Assembly (NCBI GenBank): GCA_963556495.2
Contig: OY747702.1
Span: 21,092,403 to 21,156,402 of the forward strand
From: Valencia hispanica
Lineage: Eukaryota > Chordata > Actinopteri > Cyprinodontiformes > Valenciidae
DNA: 64,000 nt
Direction of reading: 5' to 3'
Shown here: one piece after another, positions 48,711 to 61,072 of the stretch
How the letters are laid out: every line of letters starts with the position of its first letter
Position numbering within the stretch: the first letter of the stretch is position 1
Notes under the pieces: model-generated
The model's input: the letters and a program-made list of their open reading frames with translations, nothing else
Told to the model about the DNA's origin: nothing
The model's database searches: none
Program-made: the position numbers and the translations under genes

Positions 48711-49892
48711 TCTGCTGATAATAACAGGTATGAATGATGTAAAACAAGGTCCAAGTCCGATATGTGAGTTACTGTTAAAATCAGAACTGAGTTCATAGAA
48801 GCAGGGACCAGCTGCACATCAGGATGTGGCGGAGGGGGCAGAGAGGGCAGGAGCAGCTGGGGCTGGTGTGGTAGACAGGGGGGGGGGCGAGGGCATGCCA
48901 GGCTTATTGCCAGCATGCGGGCACCCTGTCTGTTGAGATGTAGTCCATCTAGTCCAAACAATTGACTCCTGCCCCAGAAAATGTTCCAATTGTCTATAAA
49001 ACTAATATTGTGCATCACGGTGGCAGAGGAAAGCCAAGTGTTCAAAGATAAAAGCCTGCTAAAACGACCAATACCTCTGCCAACAGTGGGGTTGGGGCCA
49101 GAAATAAAAACAGACACGTGTGTATTTTAAAAGATTAAACAAATGAATAAAATCCAGCTTCAGGAGCTCAGATTGCTGTTTACGAATGTCATTGGTTCCA
49201 GCGTGAATAATAACTCTACTCACAGATGGGTGATGTTGGATATGGTCCAGGATCTGTTCAGTAATGTTCTTTACGGTGGCTCCAGGTAAACACAGAGTGA
49301 GGGCTCCTCTCATCTTTACATTCCTGATAATAGAGTCTCCAATGATGAGCGTGGTGGGCGGCTGGTCAACAAGTTGATGCTGGGCAGAGGATCTTTTACC
49401 GTCCAGGACCTGCTGGATGTTGGGCGGATTAGCTTCCCCAGGACTGCAGCGATGTGTTGTCGGCGCCGAGGGCTCGATTCATGGGTTCGTGGTGTAGTGG
49501 AGCACTCCTTGGCGAGTCCTGGGTTTAGCGTGACGTGGAGGGCTGCGGGTGACCGGCTGCTGCTCCGGATGCTGGGAGGGGATGGGCAGCAGTCCTGCGG
49601 AGCTGCGGTGTTTCAGGGCGGCCGGAGGGACAGTCAGAGGAGGAAAGTCGTGCTCCAGGGCACCGAAGCGGTTTGATAATGGTAGGCCGGGTGAAGGAGA
49701 GCGGTGGCGGCTGCTCCGGGCCCCCCCACCGCGGCCGGGCCCGACCATGGAGCAGGCACCCTGAAGCACCGGTGTTGAGCTGATGGGGGCTTTTGGCTTT
49801 GCCCCCGGATGGAACCTGCGGTCATCCTCTGCAGTTGTTGTTGCACCTTCGGCGTTCGGCAGTCCGAGTCCAGCGATGGATTCCTCCTCCAC
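48692..49892 (-). pseudogene. LINE ORF1 with SGNH/esterase-type domain
   Basis: The N-terminal part (49892-49479) is Pro/Ser/Arg-rich with RFGALEHDFPPL, a phrase common in fish L2-group ORF1. The middle (49313-49059) reads LCLPGATVKNITEQILDHIQ and VIIHAGTNDIRKQQSELL. The HAGTNDI block is the Asn-containing conserved block of SGNH hydrolases. The C-terminal part has LDGLHLNRQGARML, the Asp-x-x-His block. Frameshifts near 49470 and 49100 break it. The proposed role is lipid or membrane interaction during retrotransposition; not proven. Confidence 0.8.
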
Positions 49893-51877
49893 AGCTTCAC
49901 CGGGCTGGCAAGGAATTGTGTCCGCCAGCTGACAACTGTTGGCGGCGGCGAAAGTCCGGCGTCAGATGATGTCCACGTCGCACTCGTGGTCCTGGATTTG
50001 ATGGAGCGTGGAGTTTCTCTGCTTCAGCTCCAGAACTTTTTGAGTTAATTTAAAACAGCCATCACATCCGGGGGTGCAGGTGAGTGAAGGCATGACGAAA
50101 TAAAAGTAGTCCGTGTTCGGATTAAAAACGCCCCCGGTAAAAACAAGTTGCTAAAAGTCAGGGGTGTTAAAATTGGTTAAAACTAGTCATAAAAAAACAA
50201 AAAAAGATTTTAAACCAGTTAAAACCGTGTTATTTAGGGAGCCGAAGTTGGCAAGTCTCTCTGTAGAAAGCATGTGCACTCCACCAAAATAAAATAAATA
50301 CAAAATTAAACAAAACCCTTACAAACATCAGCACAGAGTGTACATAAATCATAGATTTTGAATAACGTGAATGTGTAATTCAAGATTGTGGAGTTTTGGA
50401 CTGGTATTTACTTTAAGAAAGTTGGGGTTTTGCACTTGTCATGCAGTCTCTTTTTAAGCAAAACCTTTCTAACTGCATCTTGTGGAAGTCAATTTTGTCT
50501 TCATGATTCAATTAGCAATTTTCTCAGTTTAAACCATAAAAGTATTTCACTTTATATCAACTTCAATATCACCTGATCCTTCCACTACATTTCACACAAT
50601 CCACACTCTACCTTTCATATTTATTAGGCTAAAGCATGGTACAGCATTAAGATAAATACCTGTCCTTAAATTTCTTTTTCATATTTCAAGTTTACAAACT
50701 TTGGACCAGCAGTAAAGGTGTGTGTTACACTGCACTAATAGGAGAAAGTTTCTTTTCAGATGAGTCTTATTTCACTAATAAGGCACTTTTGCTCCCTGAT
50801 TGACCCCAAGCAAATATACAGTGGCTTGCAAAAGTATTTGGCCCCCTTGAACTTTTCCACATTTTTCCACATTACAGCCACAAAGATGAATCAATTTTAT
50901 TGGAATTCCACGTGAAAGACCAATACAAAGTGGTGTACACGTGAGAAGTGGAACGAAAATCATACATGATTCCAAATTGTTTTTACAAATAAATAACTGA
51001 AAAGTGGGGTGTGCGTAATTATTCAGCCCCCTGAGTCAATACTTTGCAGAACCACCTTTTGCTGCAATTCCAGCTGCCAGTCTTTTAGGGTATGTCTGTA
51101 CCAGCTTTGCACATCTAGAGACTGAAATTCTTGCCCATTCTTCCTTGCAAAACAGCTTCAGCTCAGTCAGATTAGATGGACAGCTTTTGTGAACAGCAGT
51201 TTTCAGATCTTGCCACAGATTCTCGATTGGATTTAAATCTGGACTTTGACTGGGCCATTCTAACACATGGATATGTTTTGTTTTAAACCATTCCATTGTT
51301 TTCCTGGCTTTATGTTTAGGGTCGTTGTCCTGCAGGAAGGTGAACCTCTGCCCCAGTCTCAAGTCTTTTGCAGACTCCAAGAGGTTTTCTTCCAAGATTG
51401 CCCTGTATTTGGCTCCATCCATCTTCCCATCAACTCTGACCAGCTTCCCAGTCCTTGCTGAAGAGAAGCACCCCCAGAGCATGATGCTGCCACCACCATA
51501 TTTGACAGTGGGGATGGTGTGTTCAGAGTGATGTCCAGTGTTAGTTTTCCGCCACACATAGCGTTTTGCATTTTGGTCTCATCTGACCAGAGCACCTTCT
51601 TCCACATGTTTGCTGTGTCCCCCACATGGCTTGTGGCAAACTGCAAACGGGACTTCTTATGGTTTTCCTTTAACAATGGCTTTCTTCTTGCCACTCTTCC
51701 ATAAAGGCCAACTTTGTGCAGTGCACGACTAATAGTTGTCCTATGGCCAGATTCCCCCACCTGAGCTGTAGATCTCTGCAGCTCCTCCAGAGTCACCATG
51801 GGCCTCTTGGCTGCATTTCTGATCAGCGCTCTCCTTGTTCGGCCTCTGAGTTTAGGTGGACGGCCTTGTCTTGGTAG

Positions 51878-52867
51878 AAACTCCTGAAGACACAGGTGGA
51901 GCCCTCAACAATCGCCTGGATCAATGACTACCTGACCAACAGACCACAATTTGTGAGACTGAAGAATTGTGTGTCAAACCAGGTGGTCAGCAGCACAGGA
52001 GCACCACAAGGGACCGTACTCTCACCATTCCTTTTCACTCTGTACACCTCAGACTTCCAGTACATATCAGAGACCTGTCATCTGCAGAAATACTCAGATG
52101 ACTCTGCAATTGTTGGGTGTATCAGAGATGGACAAGAAGCTGAATACAGAGAGCTGGTGGACCGCTTTGTGACATGGTGTGGAAACAATCGTCTCACCTT
52201 GAATGTGAACAAAACAAAAGAGATGATTGTAGATTTCAGAAGAAACAGGGATAAGTCAAACACTGTTTCCATCATGGGAGAAGAAGTGGAGGTGGTTGAG
52301 GAATATAAACACCTCGGAGTTCACCTTGACAACAGACTGGACTGGAGGCGCAACAGTGAAGCCGTCTACAAGAAGGGACAGAGCAGACTGCACTTCTTGA
52401 GGAAGCTTAGGTCCTTCAAGGTTTGCAGCAAGATGCTGCAGATATTCTACAAGTCTGTTGTGGAGAGTGTAATCTCTTCAGCCGTCATCTGTTGGGGTAG
52501 CAGCATCAGAGCCAGGGATTTAAAAAGGCTAAACAACCTGATAAAGAAGACTGGTTCTGTTCTTGGGACAACTGTGGAAAATCTGGAGATGATAATGCAA
52601 AGAAGGATTCTTCATAAAATCAAAAAAATTATGGACAACCTTGAGCATCCTCTTCATGAGACAGTCATAAAACAACAGAGCGTCTTCAGTCGGAGGCTTC
52701 TTCAGTTTCGCTGCAATACAGACCGCTACAGGAAATCCTTCCTGCCCACATCCATCATCATCTACAACAACTCCTTGAAGAATTAATTATATGAGCTATA
52801 CCAACACTTAATTTCCCTCTGGGATCAATTAAGTATTTTTGAATTTTGAATTAGAATTTTGAATTTT
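51878..52867 (+). mobile_element. Rex1-type LINE, 5-prime truncated, inserted in a Tc1
   Basis: A 990-base plus-strand insertion carries the C-terminal half of a reverse transcriptase, open for 296 codons (51896-52786). It shows GAPQGTVLSPFLFTLYTSDF, a KYSDDSAIVG catalytic block, LNVNKTKEMIVDFRR and YKHLGVHLDNRLDW. It ends with TTTCCCTCTGGGATCAATTA and TTTTGAATT repeats, the Rex1-type tail also seen at 26365, 26648, 55748 and 62072. No clear target duplication was found. The long intact frame suggests recent insertion. Confidence 0.92.
51896..52786 (+). pseudogene. Truncated Rex1-type reverse transcriptase, open frame
   Basis: The frame lacks the endonuclease and the N-terminal half of the polymerase, so it cannot work on its own. 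Within the remaining 296 residues there is no stop or shift. The usual Tyr-Ala-Asp-Asp is Tyr-Ser-Asp-Asp here, which is normal for this family as I recall it. Confidence 0.88.
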
Positions 52868-53552
52868 GTTTACAGTTGTGCCATACTCCTTCCATTTCTG
52901 AATGATCGCTTGAACAGTGCTCCGTGGGATGTTCAAGGCTTGGGAAATCTTTTTGTAGCCTAAGCCTGCTTTAAATTTCTCAATAACTTTATCCCTGACC
53001 TGTCTGGTGTGTTCTTTGGACTTCATGGTGTTTTTGCTCCCAACATTCTCTTAGACAACCTCTGAGGCCGTCACAGGGCAGCTGTATTTGTACTGACATT
53101 AGATTACACACAGGTGCACTCTATTTAGTCATTAGCACTCATCAGGCAATGTCTATGGGCAACTGACTGCACTCAGACCAAAGGGGGCTGAATAATTACA
53201 CACACCCCACTTTTCAGTTATTTATTTGTTAAAAAATGTTTGGATCATGTATGATTTTCGTTCCACTTCTCACGTGTACACCACTTTGTAATGGTCTTTC
53301 ACGTGGAATTCCAATAAAATTGATTCATGTTTGTGGCTGTAATGTGACAAAATGTGGAAAAGTTCAAGGGGTCCGAATACTTTTGCAAGCCACTGTAACT
53401 GTAATTCTTACAAGATAAATTTGACCAGAGGTCTCCCTTGAACTTACTGAAGTATGGTTGGGAAATGAGCCGGGTTATTGAGATATTACAGTTGCAAGCA
53501 CAACTTTTAGGCTCCTCAGGCAAGAATGAATATCTGCATGCCTCAGGCTTAC

Positions 53553-53657
53553 CTTTTTGGGTCCAGATGGGGCCAGTTCCATGACACTGACAGTATAGTT
53601 GGTCCTGCGACCCTTCTCATTAAACTGTATGTGACCAGTCAATCCATCAATACGAAC
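53553..53657 (-). CDS. gria1: gria1 exon 8: end of the amino-terminal domain
   Basis: A 105-base exon of 35 codons reading [18 protein letters not shown] and then [17 protein letters not shown]. Acceptor is TTACAG and donor is AAG/GTAAGC. The [10 protein letters not shown] block is typical of GluA1, and NYT is an N-glycosylation sequon. The segment closes the bilobed amino-terminal domain, which drives subunit dimerisation and synaptic contacts. Length equals the mammalian exon. It lies just 158 bases beyond a Tc1 element that fills the adjacent intron. Confidence 0.96.
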
Positions 53658-54512
53658 CTGTAAAGAGTTCACACATACACAGTAGCTCATGTAGAGGTTG
53701 AAAGACTCCTCGCATATTGGTGTATATGATCAATGTTGTAGTGATTCAACCAGAAACATAAGTAAAGCATGTTTAAAATAGTTTGTATGTGTTTGTAAAG
53801 CATTTGTGGAAGTCTGCACTGCTCATGTCCCTGTGGAGGTGAATGACAGACGGTGTGCATGTATGTGCCCAGTGCAGTGTGTTTTTCTTGGCTTGGTGAT
53901 GGAATTAATTGACCGATCGCAGCTTCAAGCTCCAGGCTGTCCGCAGCCAGATGGCTAGATTGACTCTTCACAGCCTCTGTAGAAAGAGCCTTGGGCTGCA
54001 CGCATGCACGGATACAATTTTATACCTATGTGGGAATACACCATCTTTTTTCTGTCTGCATATTTTCCAATAATGTAAAGAAAGTATTCTAAATATAACA
54101 GTAGTAATTCCGTGTCTCTCAGTGTATGTGCCAAGTATCTCTGCCTGGCCCCAGGAGATCAAGAAGCCTCACATCCAGACCACCATTTCCTTTCCCGTGG
54201 CCAAATATTGTATTTCTAAACTCAATTGTTGATGTCATATCCCATGATGATCACAGCTGAGTAATATTGCCTCCAGGTTTTGTTTACTAGCCGTGATGTC
54301 ACATTTGATACTGGGGATTTCTCCTATGACTTAATGTGAACTTTACGCGACAGAATGAGACCTAATTTGTTCAGCCAGCCCCGACTCAGGAACTGTTAGC
54401 CAATGTGCCAGTCAAGAATTTCTCCATGTCTATGCAGAGTTGGGGAATTCATGCCTCTGTGTGTATGTTTGTGTATGTGTGGAGTGTTGTGTCTCTGTGC
54501 ATGAGTGCAGAC

Positions 54513-54680
54513 CTGCTGCAAGGCTCTCTGGATGTCTATACCCTGTCCCCAAGGGGCTGGTGGGTTGGCGAGACACTCTCCAGCATTGCCACGGCGAGAG
54601 ATGTCTATCCTCTGTCTTCTCAGATTCTGGAAGGCTGTGGACATGACTTTCACCCCGTCATATGTTAGCGCGCCCATGTA
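54513..54680 (-). CDS. gria1: gria1 exon 7: amino-terminal domain, lower lobe
   Basis: A 168-base exon of 56 codons from [13 protein letters not shown] to IDIQRALQQ, after a CTGCAG acceptor. [20 protein letters not shown] and [14 protein letters not shown] are strong GluA1 signatures; the cysteine of GECLANP is part of a conserved amino-terminal-domain disulfide in the family. The donor after CAG is GTCTGC, which departs from the GTRAGT consensus at positions +3, +4 and +6, although the exon end agrees with the protein and with the next exon's phase. Length equals the mammalian exon. Confidence 0.95.
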
Positions 54681-54799
54681 CTGCAGAGAGATAATTCAAA
54701 CAGATGCAAGATTTATGAGACAGCAAAAAGAGCCAAGACAGCAATTGAGATGTCCACTATACCTTAACATGATTTCTGTATATTCCTCACATTAAAGTT

Positions 54800-55620
54800 T
54801 CAAGCCTACGCATAAGGGGCGCGTAAGATCTGCGAACCGTAATATGCCGTTATAGTCAATGGGTCCGTTTCCACCAGGTGCAAAGCAGCGGGAATAGGAC
54901 GTGTCCCAGAAGAATTGTGTCGCAGCCCTCTATTTTTTACATGCTACGCTTCTAAAACGGGTCAAGCTCAGCAGTTCGGATCGGGCCAGACAGGAAACCA
55001 GACTTGGGAGCAGTTTAAACCATCTGGAAAATTTAAAAATAAAAGACTCGTGCTGATTTCTGATTGTTTAACTATGTAAAAACAAAACATTACCTGTGAA
55101 ACCATGGTTAAAGTTGGTTGGTCTTTAGGTCTAATTTTTTGTTTTTTTGTTGGTCTAATTTGTTGGTTTTGTTAGACAACAAATTCTTTAATTCTTAAAG
55201 TGGAGAATCACCCAATTTATATGATACCAGTGATCATTTTTACAAGAACAACATGAAAAAAAGGAGAAGACATGGACATAAACATCTTCAGTTTTGAGAG
55301 TGGGTGGTGAGTTTATGATACTTATTACCACAGAATAAATTTTCTTTCCCTGTGTACTACCCTTCAAGTTATGCTATTGCAATTCTCCTGTGATTTCGGG
55401 AACAGCTGCATGGAATGCTTTCGCAGCCGATACAAGTCTGCAACGCTCCTGCTGGGAAGGGACGTGCTGCTGAGCTTGCAAACAAAATGCATCTATTACG
55501 TTATGCTCCGGTGGAAAGCAGGGGTCAGCCTATTCCTTTTTCATGCTCAAAACATGAGAAAAGAGTCTTCCAGCTTAGATTTTACATTGAAAATCTTTGG
55601 AGGTGGAGGCAATTTTAGCT
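54800..55620. repeat. Possible decayed inverted-repeat element in intron 6
   Basis: GGTCCGTTTCCACCAGGTGC at about 54863 and CTCCGGTGGAAAGCAGG at about 55507 are roughly inverse to each other. The intervening DNA is partly GC-rich. Open frames at 55371-55664 and 55415-55618 lie across it and show no domain. No target duplication found, so this is tentative. Confidence 0.25.
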
Positions 55621-55747
55621 GGCTGAACATAAATAATGAATCACTAGCTGAACCCCAGATCTAACCCATAAATTAGAAATTTATTTAAAATATATTCAAA
55701 ACCTTTTCTAATCTTTTTATGCTGCTCATAGTTAGGACTGAGAAAAT

Positions 55748-55812
55748 TCAAATTCAATTCAATTCAAATTCAAAAATACTTTATTGATCCCAGAGGGAAA
55801 TTAAGTAAGGAA
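55748..55812 (-). repeat. Rex1-type LINE tail fragment
   Basis: AAATTCAATTCAATTC repeats followed by ATACTTTATTGATCCCAGAG and GGAAATTAAGTAAGG: only the last about 60 bases of the LINE in minus orientation. Confidence 0.8.
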
Positions 55813-56123
55813 TAATAATTAATAATAAGGAAGATGCACAAAAAAATTGGCTAGTAACTGGGCTATGCAGAAAACAGAAATGCTGAACAAAGAACAATAC
55901 ACTCGCTCTATTATACCCCTGTGGGCTTTCAATGTTTTAATATTTCAATCAAAAACACTGGTCGAAAATTGACAATACGATTCTGATTCGTGAATCTGCA
56001 GAAATGAACTTCTGCTGTAGGCCATCGTACTTTGTAATAAAGTCATGCTTTTTGTGCTACTATGTAATTTCTTAATTCCATAAAATACAGAAGAAGAATT
56101 ATTATGAAAAAAGTGTATGTTAC

Positions 56124-56282
56124 TTTGAGTCCAGTTTTGGGCATTTTGGAGTCTTTGTTGTCAAACTCCATCCACTGCTGTACGATTCGGCTCACGCTCG
56201 GTTCCGAGTTGTTAACAAGCTGAAAGCCGGTGATGTTGGCACCGCCTTTCCTTAGGTCTGTCAGGTCGATGTCTAGGAAACC
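56124..56282 (-). CDS. gria1: gria1 exon 6: amino-terminal domain segment
   Basis: A 159-base exon of 53 codons starting GFLDIDLTDLRKGGANITG and ending KMPKTGLK, with a TTTCAG acceptor and an AAA/GTAACA donor. GFLDIDLT matches GluA1 (GluA2 has GFTDGDL). Two N-glycosylation sequons are visible, NIT and NNS. The end of the exon, around the EFDNKDSKMPK segment, is divergent from mammals and one codon shorter than the 162 bases I recall there, consistent with a variable surface loop. Confidence 0.94.
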
Positions 56283-56289
56283 CTGAAAC

Positions 56290-59200
56290 CGTCAGCAACA
56301 CACGCATAGAGGTAAAAGGACATTACAGAAGCAGTTCTCAGGACAGAAAATGTAGAAATTTAGAGCACTCAGTCAAAACAAAGCTGAAACGTGAAACAAG
56401 GGATGGTTTGTAGGTGGGAATGCTAAGAGATTACAAGATGATGTTAATACGTGTCACTGGCAACCTACATAACAGTTTTAGGTGGTGCCTAATGTAGCAC
56501 AGTGTTGTTACATTTTTTTTGCGTGAAAAGTTTACAACAACATTAAACATTTACAGGTAAATAATAAAGTCAATAGCATTTTAATTGTTTGTTCCCAAGC
56601 TGGAGGATAGAAATTCGAGGAAGTGGTCGGCCCTATTACCTTACTGACAGGGTCTTACTTTGAATCTTGACTATCTGTCTTTCTGTGCGGTTAGCATATT
56701 ACTTATGTGTATACGTGACTTATCTTAGTAAGCTTTAATTTATTCCCACAGTCAAGGTTGTGTCACATCACAAGTTTAAAATTTTTGCCATGTTGTCATA
56801 CTTAGTAAAGCTATACAAAAAGCATTGAGAAAAACCTATTTTAATTTTCAGTAGCATTATCTCACACTGTTCAAAATAAAAGTGTGGAGAAAACCAAATC
56901 CACATTAAGAAATATTTTTTTTATGTTTATTTCTTGATACCCCTGTTTTAGTAACCCACAATGTCTCCACATCATCCAGTCTTACATCCTGACTTATGCA
57001 GTTCTCTTTCTCTTTCTCTCTCTTTAAGTCACCCACACTTTTCATATAGAAGTTATTTCAGTGACTGATTTGGTCATAGAAGAAGATCATTTTTCTTCCT
57101 GGTAAACCATTTTGTGTTTAATTTGGCAAGCAGATCCTCTGCTATACCTAACAATCTGCATGGTGTTTTTTTTTTCATGTTTATCCCCTGTTTCACAACA
57201 AACTCACTTTGGGTCTCATTTAAAAAGCTTGGTTACGCACAAAATGGGGTCTAAAAACTGCGTAAGTCACTTTCTACGCCATGTTAAACGTGACAGAAAA
57301 ATGTGCGCAACTTTAAGTACACTAAGGACCTTGGACACGGATGACACTGGCAGCGCAGCCCCCTTTCCCGTTTCTGAACTGAGAATTAAAATGTGAATCT
57401 GAATGAAAATATGTTGGAATCCAGAATTATATCACAGTATGTTTATATGTATGTCTTCAGATTATATAGCAATTTCACTTATTGGTGCTTTAATTGTGTG
57501 AAGTACAAACATAAATACTGTAGTGACATTCCTACATAATGCTGCACAATGGATGCGCTGGCTCTCATTGAAGATCACACCACTGGCAGCATCTGGATGG
57601 GGGAAGCCGATGTAGATTCCCTAAAGCAATCCTATTAGATTTATGTGCTGAACTTGCCCCGGTGATAGATCTACCGCCCATCTGGCCTTTTGGCTGAGTA
57701 AAGCTCTATACAGACAAACGTTGATTGATTGATTGAAATAAAACGGTTTTCCGAAAAGTCAAGATTATTTTTTTAAACAGTTGGTTAGTCTGTAGATAGC
57801 ATCTAATTGGTTCTATAGAGAATTTGACTACCAGAAGATGCCACTCTTTACTCCAATTGTCTAGCAGTCAGCTTTGGACACCTTTTTCCCCTCCATTACC
57901 ATCCACCTAATTATTACGTAGAATTGAGCCTAATGAAGGTAAATGATTATTAATTAGATACTTCCGAGACTCTCTGCTCAACTTAAATAAGTAAATGATG
58001 AATTTGAAAAATGCTTTAGTCATTGTGTTGCACTAAGATTTTTATACCAAACAAATGTATTTAGTTTTTTCTCAATTAAGTAAACATACTTAAATATAGG
58101 TTGGAGTGCCAATAAATGTAGAAGGTGCTACATATGTGTTCTGGGGTTTTGTGTAGATAAATACTTCAATATTTTGCCCAGGAGTTTGCCATAATAAACT
58201 GACTTTACTCATTCTTTCTTTTTTTGAAGAACAAAAGAAGTGGAAACAGAAAAAAAGAAACCTCATTTCAAGCAGTAGTCCAGGGGTAATCTGTGACAGG
58301 CTAAATCCTGATAGGTTACAGTAAAAAATGAAAGGATCAAAACCTTATAGGATTCAGGGTGAAGTACAGCTCATGCTTCACGCAACCCAGAACAGAGAAA
58401 AAAAGAGACTAGGAAGAAATGTATGTCCTACTCATGTTTTTTTCCCCTGGCTGTTATGTAGGTGTTTTTTTTTTCAGGAGAAGGAGAAAGACAGAATAGC
58501 AGAGATGGAACTTCCGCTTCTCAGCAGGTGGCCTGTCACTGCAAGGAGAGGAAGAGACAGACGAATGGGAATGGTAACGGGTGGGAGATTCTCTGTGGTT
58601 TTTAAAAGTGGAGTTTAACCAGATGAAAAGAAAAAAAGTTGCTTCCTTGCATTGTCACTTGCTTCCAAGGCATCTGTCTTAGGCCACAAAGTTTTCAGAG
58701 GTTTCTCTTTCTTCTTTGTTCTGACTTTGTTTCATGAAGGTTTGGTTCCCTCTTTGCTACAAGTCTGTCTCAAAATATCACTTGCTTTGTATCTTCTGAT
58801 CTTTAATATTCATAGAGTGACAAAACAGCTGTTCAACAGAATAAAGTACAGTTTTACAGAATAATTCCAGGACACTTATTCAATCAGAAAAAAAAAAATC
58901 AATTTTCCTAAAAGGTTGGTTATAACAAAAATCCTTGTAATTGTGCCAGTGAGGCACAACTTTTATAATTTGATTAGTTTTCAGAAATGTCATATCCATG
59001 GCTTTATGTTTACCTGGGTCATAAATATGCGACAAAGAAAGCCATTTATTTTAGCCACTGGTCAATAAGCTTAACGAGAACCCATGTTTATATCAGCAAG
59101 AAATAAAGCTTGCCAAATTCCGCAGTTGGTGCACTGGAACAAAGAGTGGCACCTTGGCATCATGAAGTCACCATAACAACCATTAGACACTATCCACATG

Positions 59201-61070
59201 ATAGCTAGCTGTTCAGGAATGATGCCTAAAAAAACCCAAATCATTTCTGTCCTACTACTACAAACATGAACAAACTTGCGAAACTATGGTGGGACTTAGA
59301 CCTAATCTGTGTGCTTTAGTTAGATGAGACTAAGATTTAAGCTTTTCCAGAACAAAAACTTAAGGTGGGTTTGGTGTTTTGGGTGCATATTCTCTTCCAA
59401 AGGCCACAGAAAACCTTGTTAGAATGCATGGCTGCATAATCTTTGAATCTGGTGGACCTTACCAGTAAACTAAAAGAGTGGCACTCTGGTTATTAACAAA
59501 CGATAACAAAAACAAGCAATATTTTTGTTGTACAAAGTTCCCAGCACCACAGTTTTCCTTACTTTTAGTTGTAAGAATTTCTGCTTAGTAATTTTACAAT
59601 TTCCTGCTTCCCTTCAGTACAGAGAAAGAGGCTATGGGATGCTGTGGCATGTCCCCCCCAAACAATCTGAGAACCTTGTTTGAATCCATAGCATTATGAA
59701 CACTGTGAAATATGGTCTATATACATTTTGTAGGAGGAATGATCAAAGATGCCTATTTCTTTGTTTTCAGTCTTTGAAATGCAGTACAATAATAAGTGTT
59801 GACAAAAGGGATAGTACAAAGAATCAACAACATGGGTCTCCATAATTTTGCTATCAGGGATTTTGGCATAGATCATTTTTATTTTAACCTTGGATTTTTT
59901 GCCCCCACTAAATAAAGGTTTTTATGAGGTAATATTATGCTATTACAATAACAGATCAATTAAGGATTTTTATAAATCTAGTAAATATTTGTTTTTGACA
60001 AATCTATGTAATTTTTAGAAGGTCTGCACGGATACAAAGTGGAGTCTGCTTCCTGCTATCATTGCTGTCTTTGAAACTGATCAGGTGTCTGTCTGCATTT
60101 CGTAGGAATACTTGCACTTTTCTTTGCTCCTTGAATGAATTAATGTCGAGAAGCGAGCTGAAGAGGTTACTATAGAAACTAGCCTTCGCTAATGCTGGAC
60201 ATGGAGGGGGTGTGTTTCCAACACATACTGTAACCCCATTTAAGCACTGAAAGATATTTAAACCATGCCCTCCTCGGATCCTCACATAGGTGTAGACATG
60301 CAGATCAGTAAGTTAATTAGCACAATTCTGAAAAGGTGCAAGGACAAAGAGAAACTATTTTATTTCTTTATTTTCCTTTTCTTTTTTTGAACAGGGCATT
60401 TAATATGCCTATTATTAAGGACTGCAGCCACTTTGCAAATCAGCCGTTCCTGCCGTATAAACCTTATCATTTAAAATTAAATCTGGCAAACTGGCCAGAC
60501 AAGAGAGATTGAACCAATCTAAAACCCAAGCGGTGGGAAATTGTCAGGGCCAGCGGCTGCATATTAATGTTGTTACAGCCACAGCTTCCACTGGTGTCAG
60601 TTTAGTCTTCACTTTGCTGCATTTACTGAGCGCAGTACTTGTCTACATACTATCTGCACTGAGAAAATGGCAGGAAAACAAAAGAGAGAGCCAATAGATA
60701 AAGCTCTCACAGACAGGCTGCCTGACCCTTTTCTGTCAAACTATGTCTGCACAGATTTTTCCCTCAGACTGTCACAGATCACACTCCTGTGCTTTGGTCT
60801 ACTGCTGAACTGCTGTCGTTTCTGCTGCTTTGACATTGAAAGAATAGCTGGAGTGGAAAATGGAATGAGAAGATGTAAAACCAGATAGTTCCACCCTAAT
60901 TTATCGGGTGCGCACAAGTCTATTTAACTGGCGATAAAGTGCTGAAAGTCAGGAACACTGTTAAAAGCTAAATTTATTGCCAATCCAAATTCTATGGAAG
61001 TATGAAGTAGGTGAAAAAGTGTGTGGGATTCTTTTGCAATAAAGAAGCTGTTCTGTCATGGTAATTTCTT
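56290..61070. other. Intron 5, no other gene recognised
   Basis: Mostly AT-rich. A stretch at 57205-57300 (GGGTCTCATTTAAAAAGCTTG and TGCGTAAGTCACTTTCTACG) resembles a fish non-autonomous repeat. TTGATTGATTGATTGAA at 57720-57736 looks like a retroelement tail. Frames at 58328-58618 and 60004-60285 show no domain. Nothing else recognised. Confidence 0.5.
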
Positions 61071-61072
61071 AC

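Larger units (their letters stand above)
45262..50330 (-). mobile_element. Near full-length L2/CR1-like LINE
   Basis: About 5 kb in minus orientation: 5-prime region (about 50330-49900), ORF1 with an SGNH-type esterase domain, ORF2 with endonuclease and reverse transcriptase, and a 3-prime region. The 3-prime region has two C-runs on the plus strand (45355-45369 and 45413-45424) and a tail with AAGCGCTTTATAAATTAAG followed by TTTGATTTGATT repeats. The structure fits L2/CR1-group elements. It lies inside intron 8 in the same orientation as the host gene. The 5-prime edge is approximate. Confidence 0.88.
51036..53026 (-). pseudogene. Tc1 transposase pseudogene split by a LINE
   Basis: Reading from 53026: MKSKEHTRQVRDKVIEKF and KKISQALNIPRSTVQAIIQK (helix-turn-helix), then the LINE. 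After it come EELQRSTAQVGESG, LWSDETK (first Asp), LQDNDPKH (second Asp) and SPDLNPIENLW (Glu). All three catalytic residues remain. A deletion just after DETK (about 51560) shifts the frame. Ends in AAKGGSAKY at 51036. Confidence 0.93.
50819..53395 (-). mobile_element. Tc1-like transposon interrupted by a LINE insertion
   Basis: The ends CAGTGGCTTGCAAAAGTATT and inverted AATACTTTTGCAAGCCACTG are flanked by TA (50817-50818 and 53396-53397). The terminal repeats are long (over 200 bases each side, through the ACGTGAGAAGTGGAACGAAA region). Without the LINE at 51878-52867 the element would be about 1,587 bases, the normal family length. Right-hand repeat begins 158 bases from exon 8. Confidence 0.95.
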
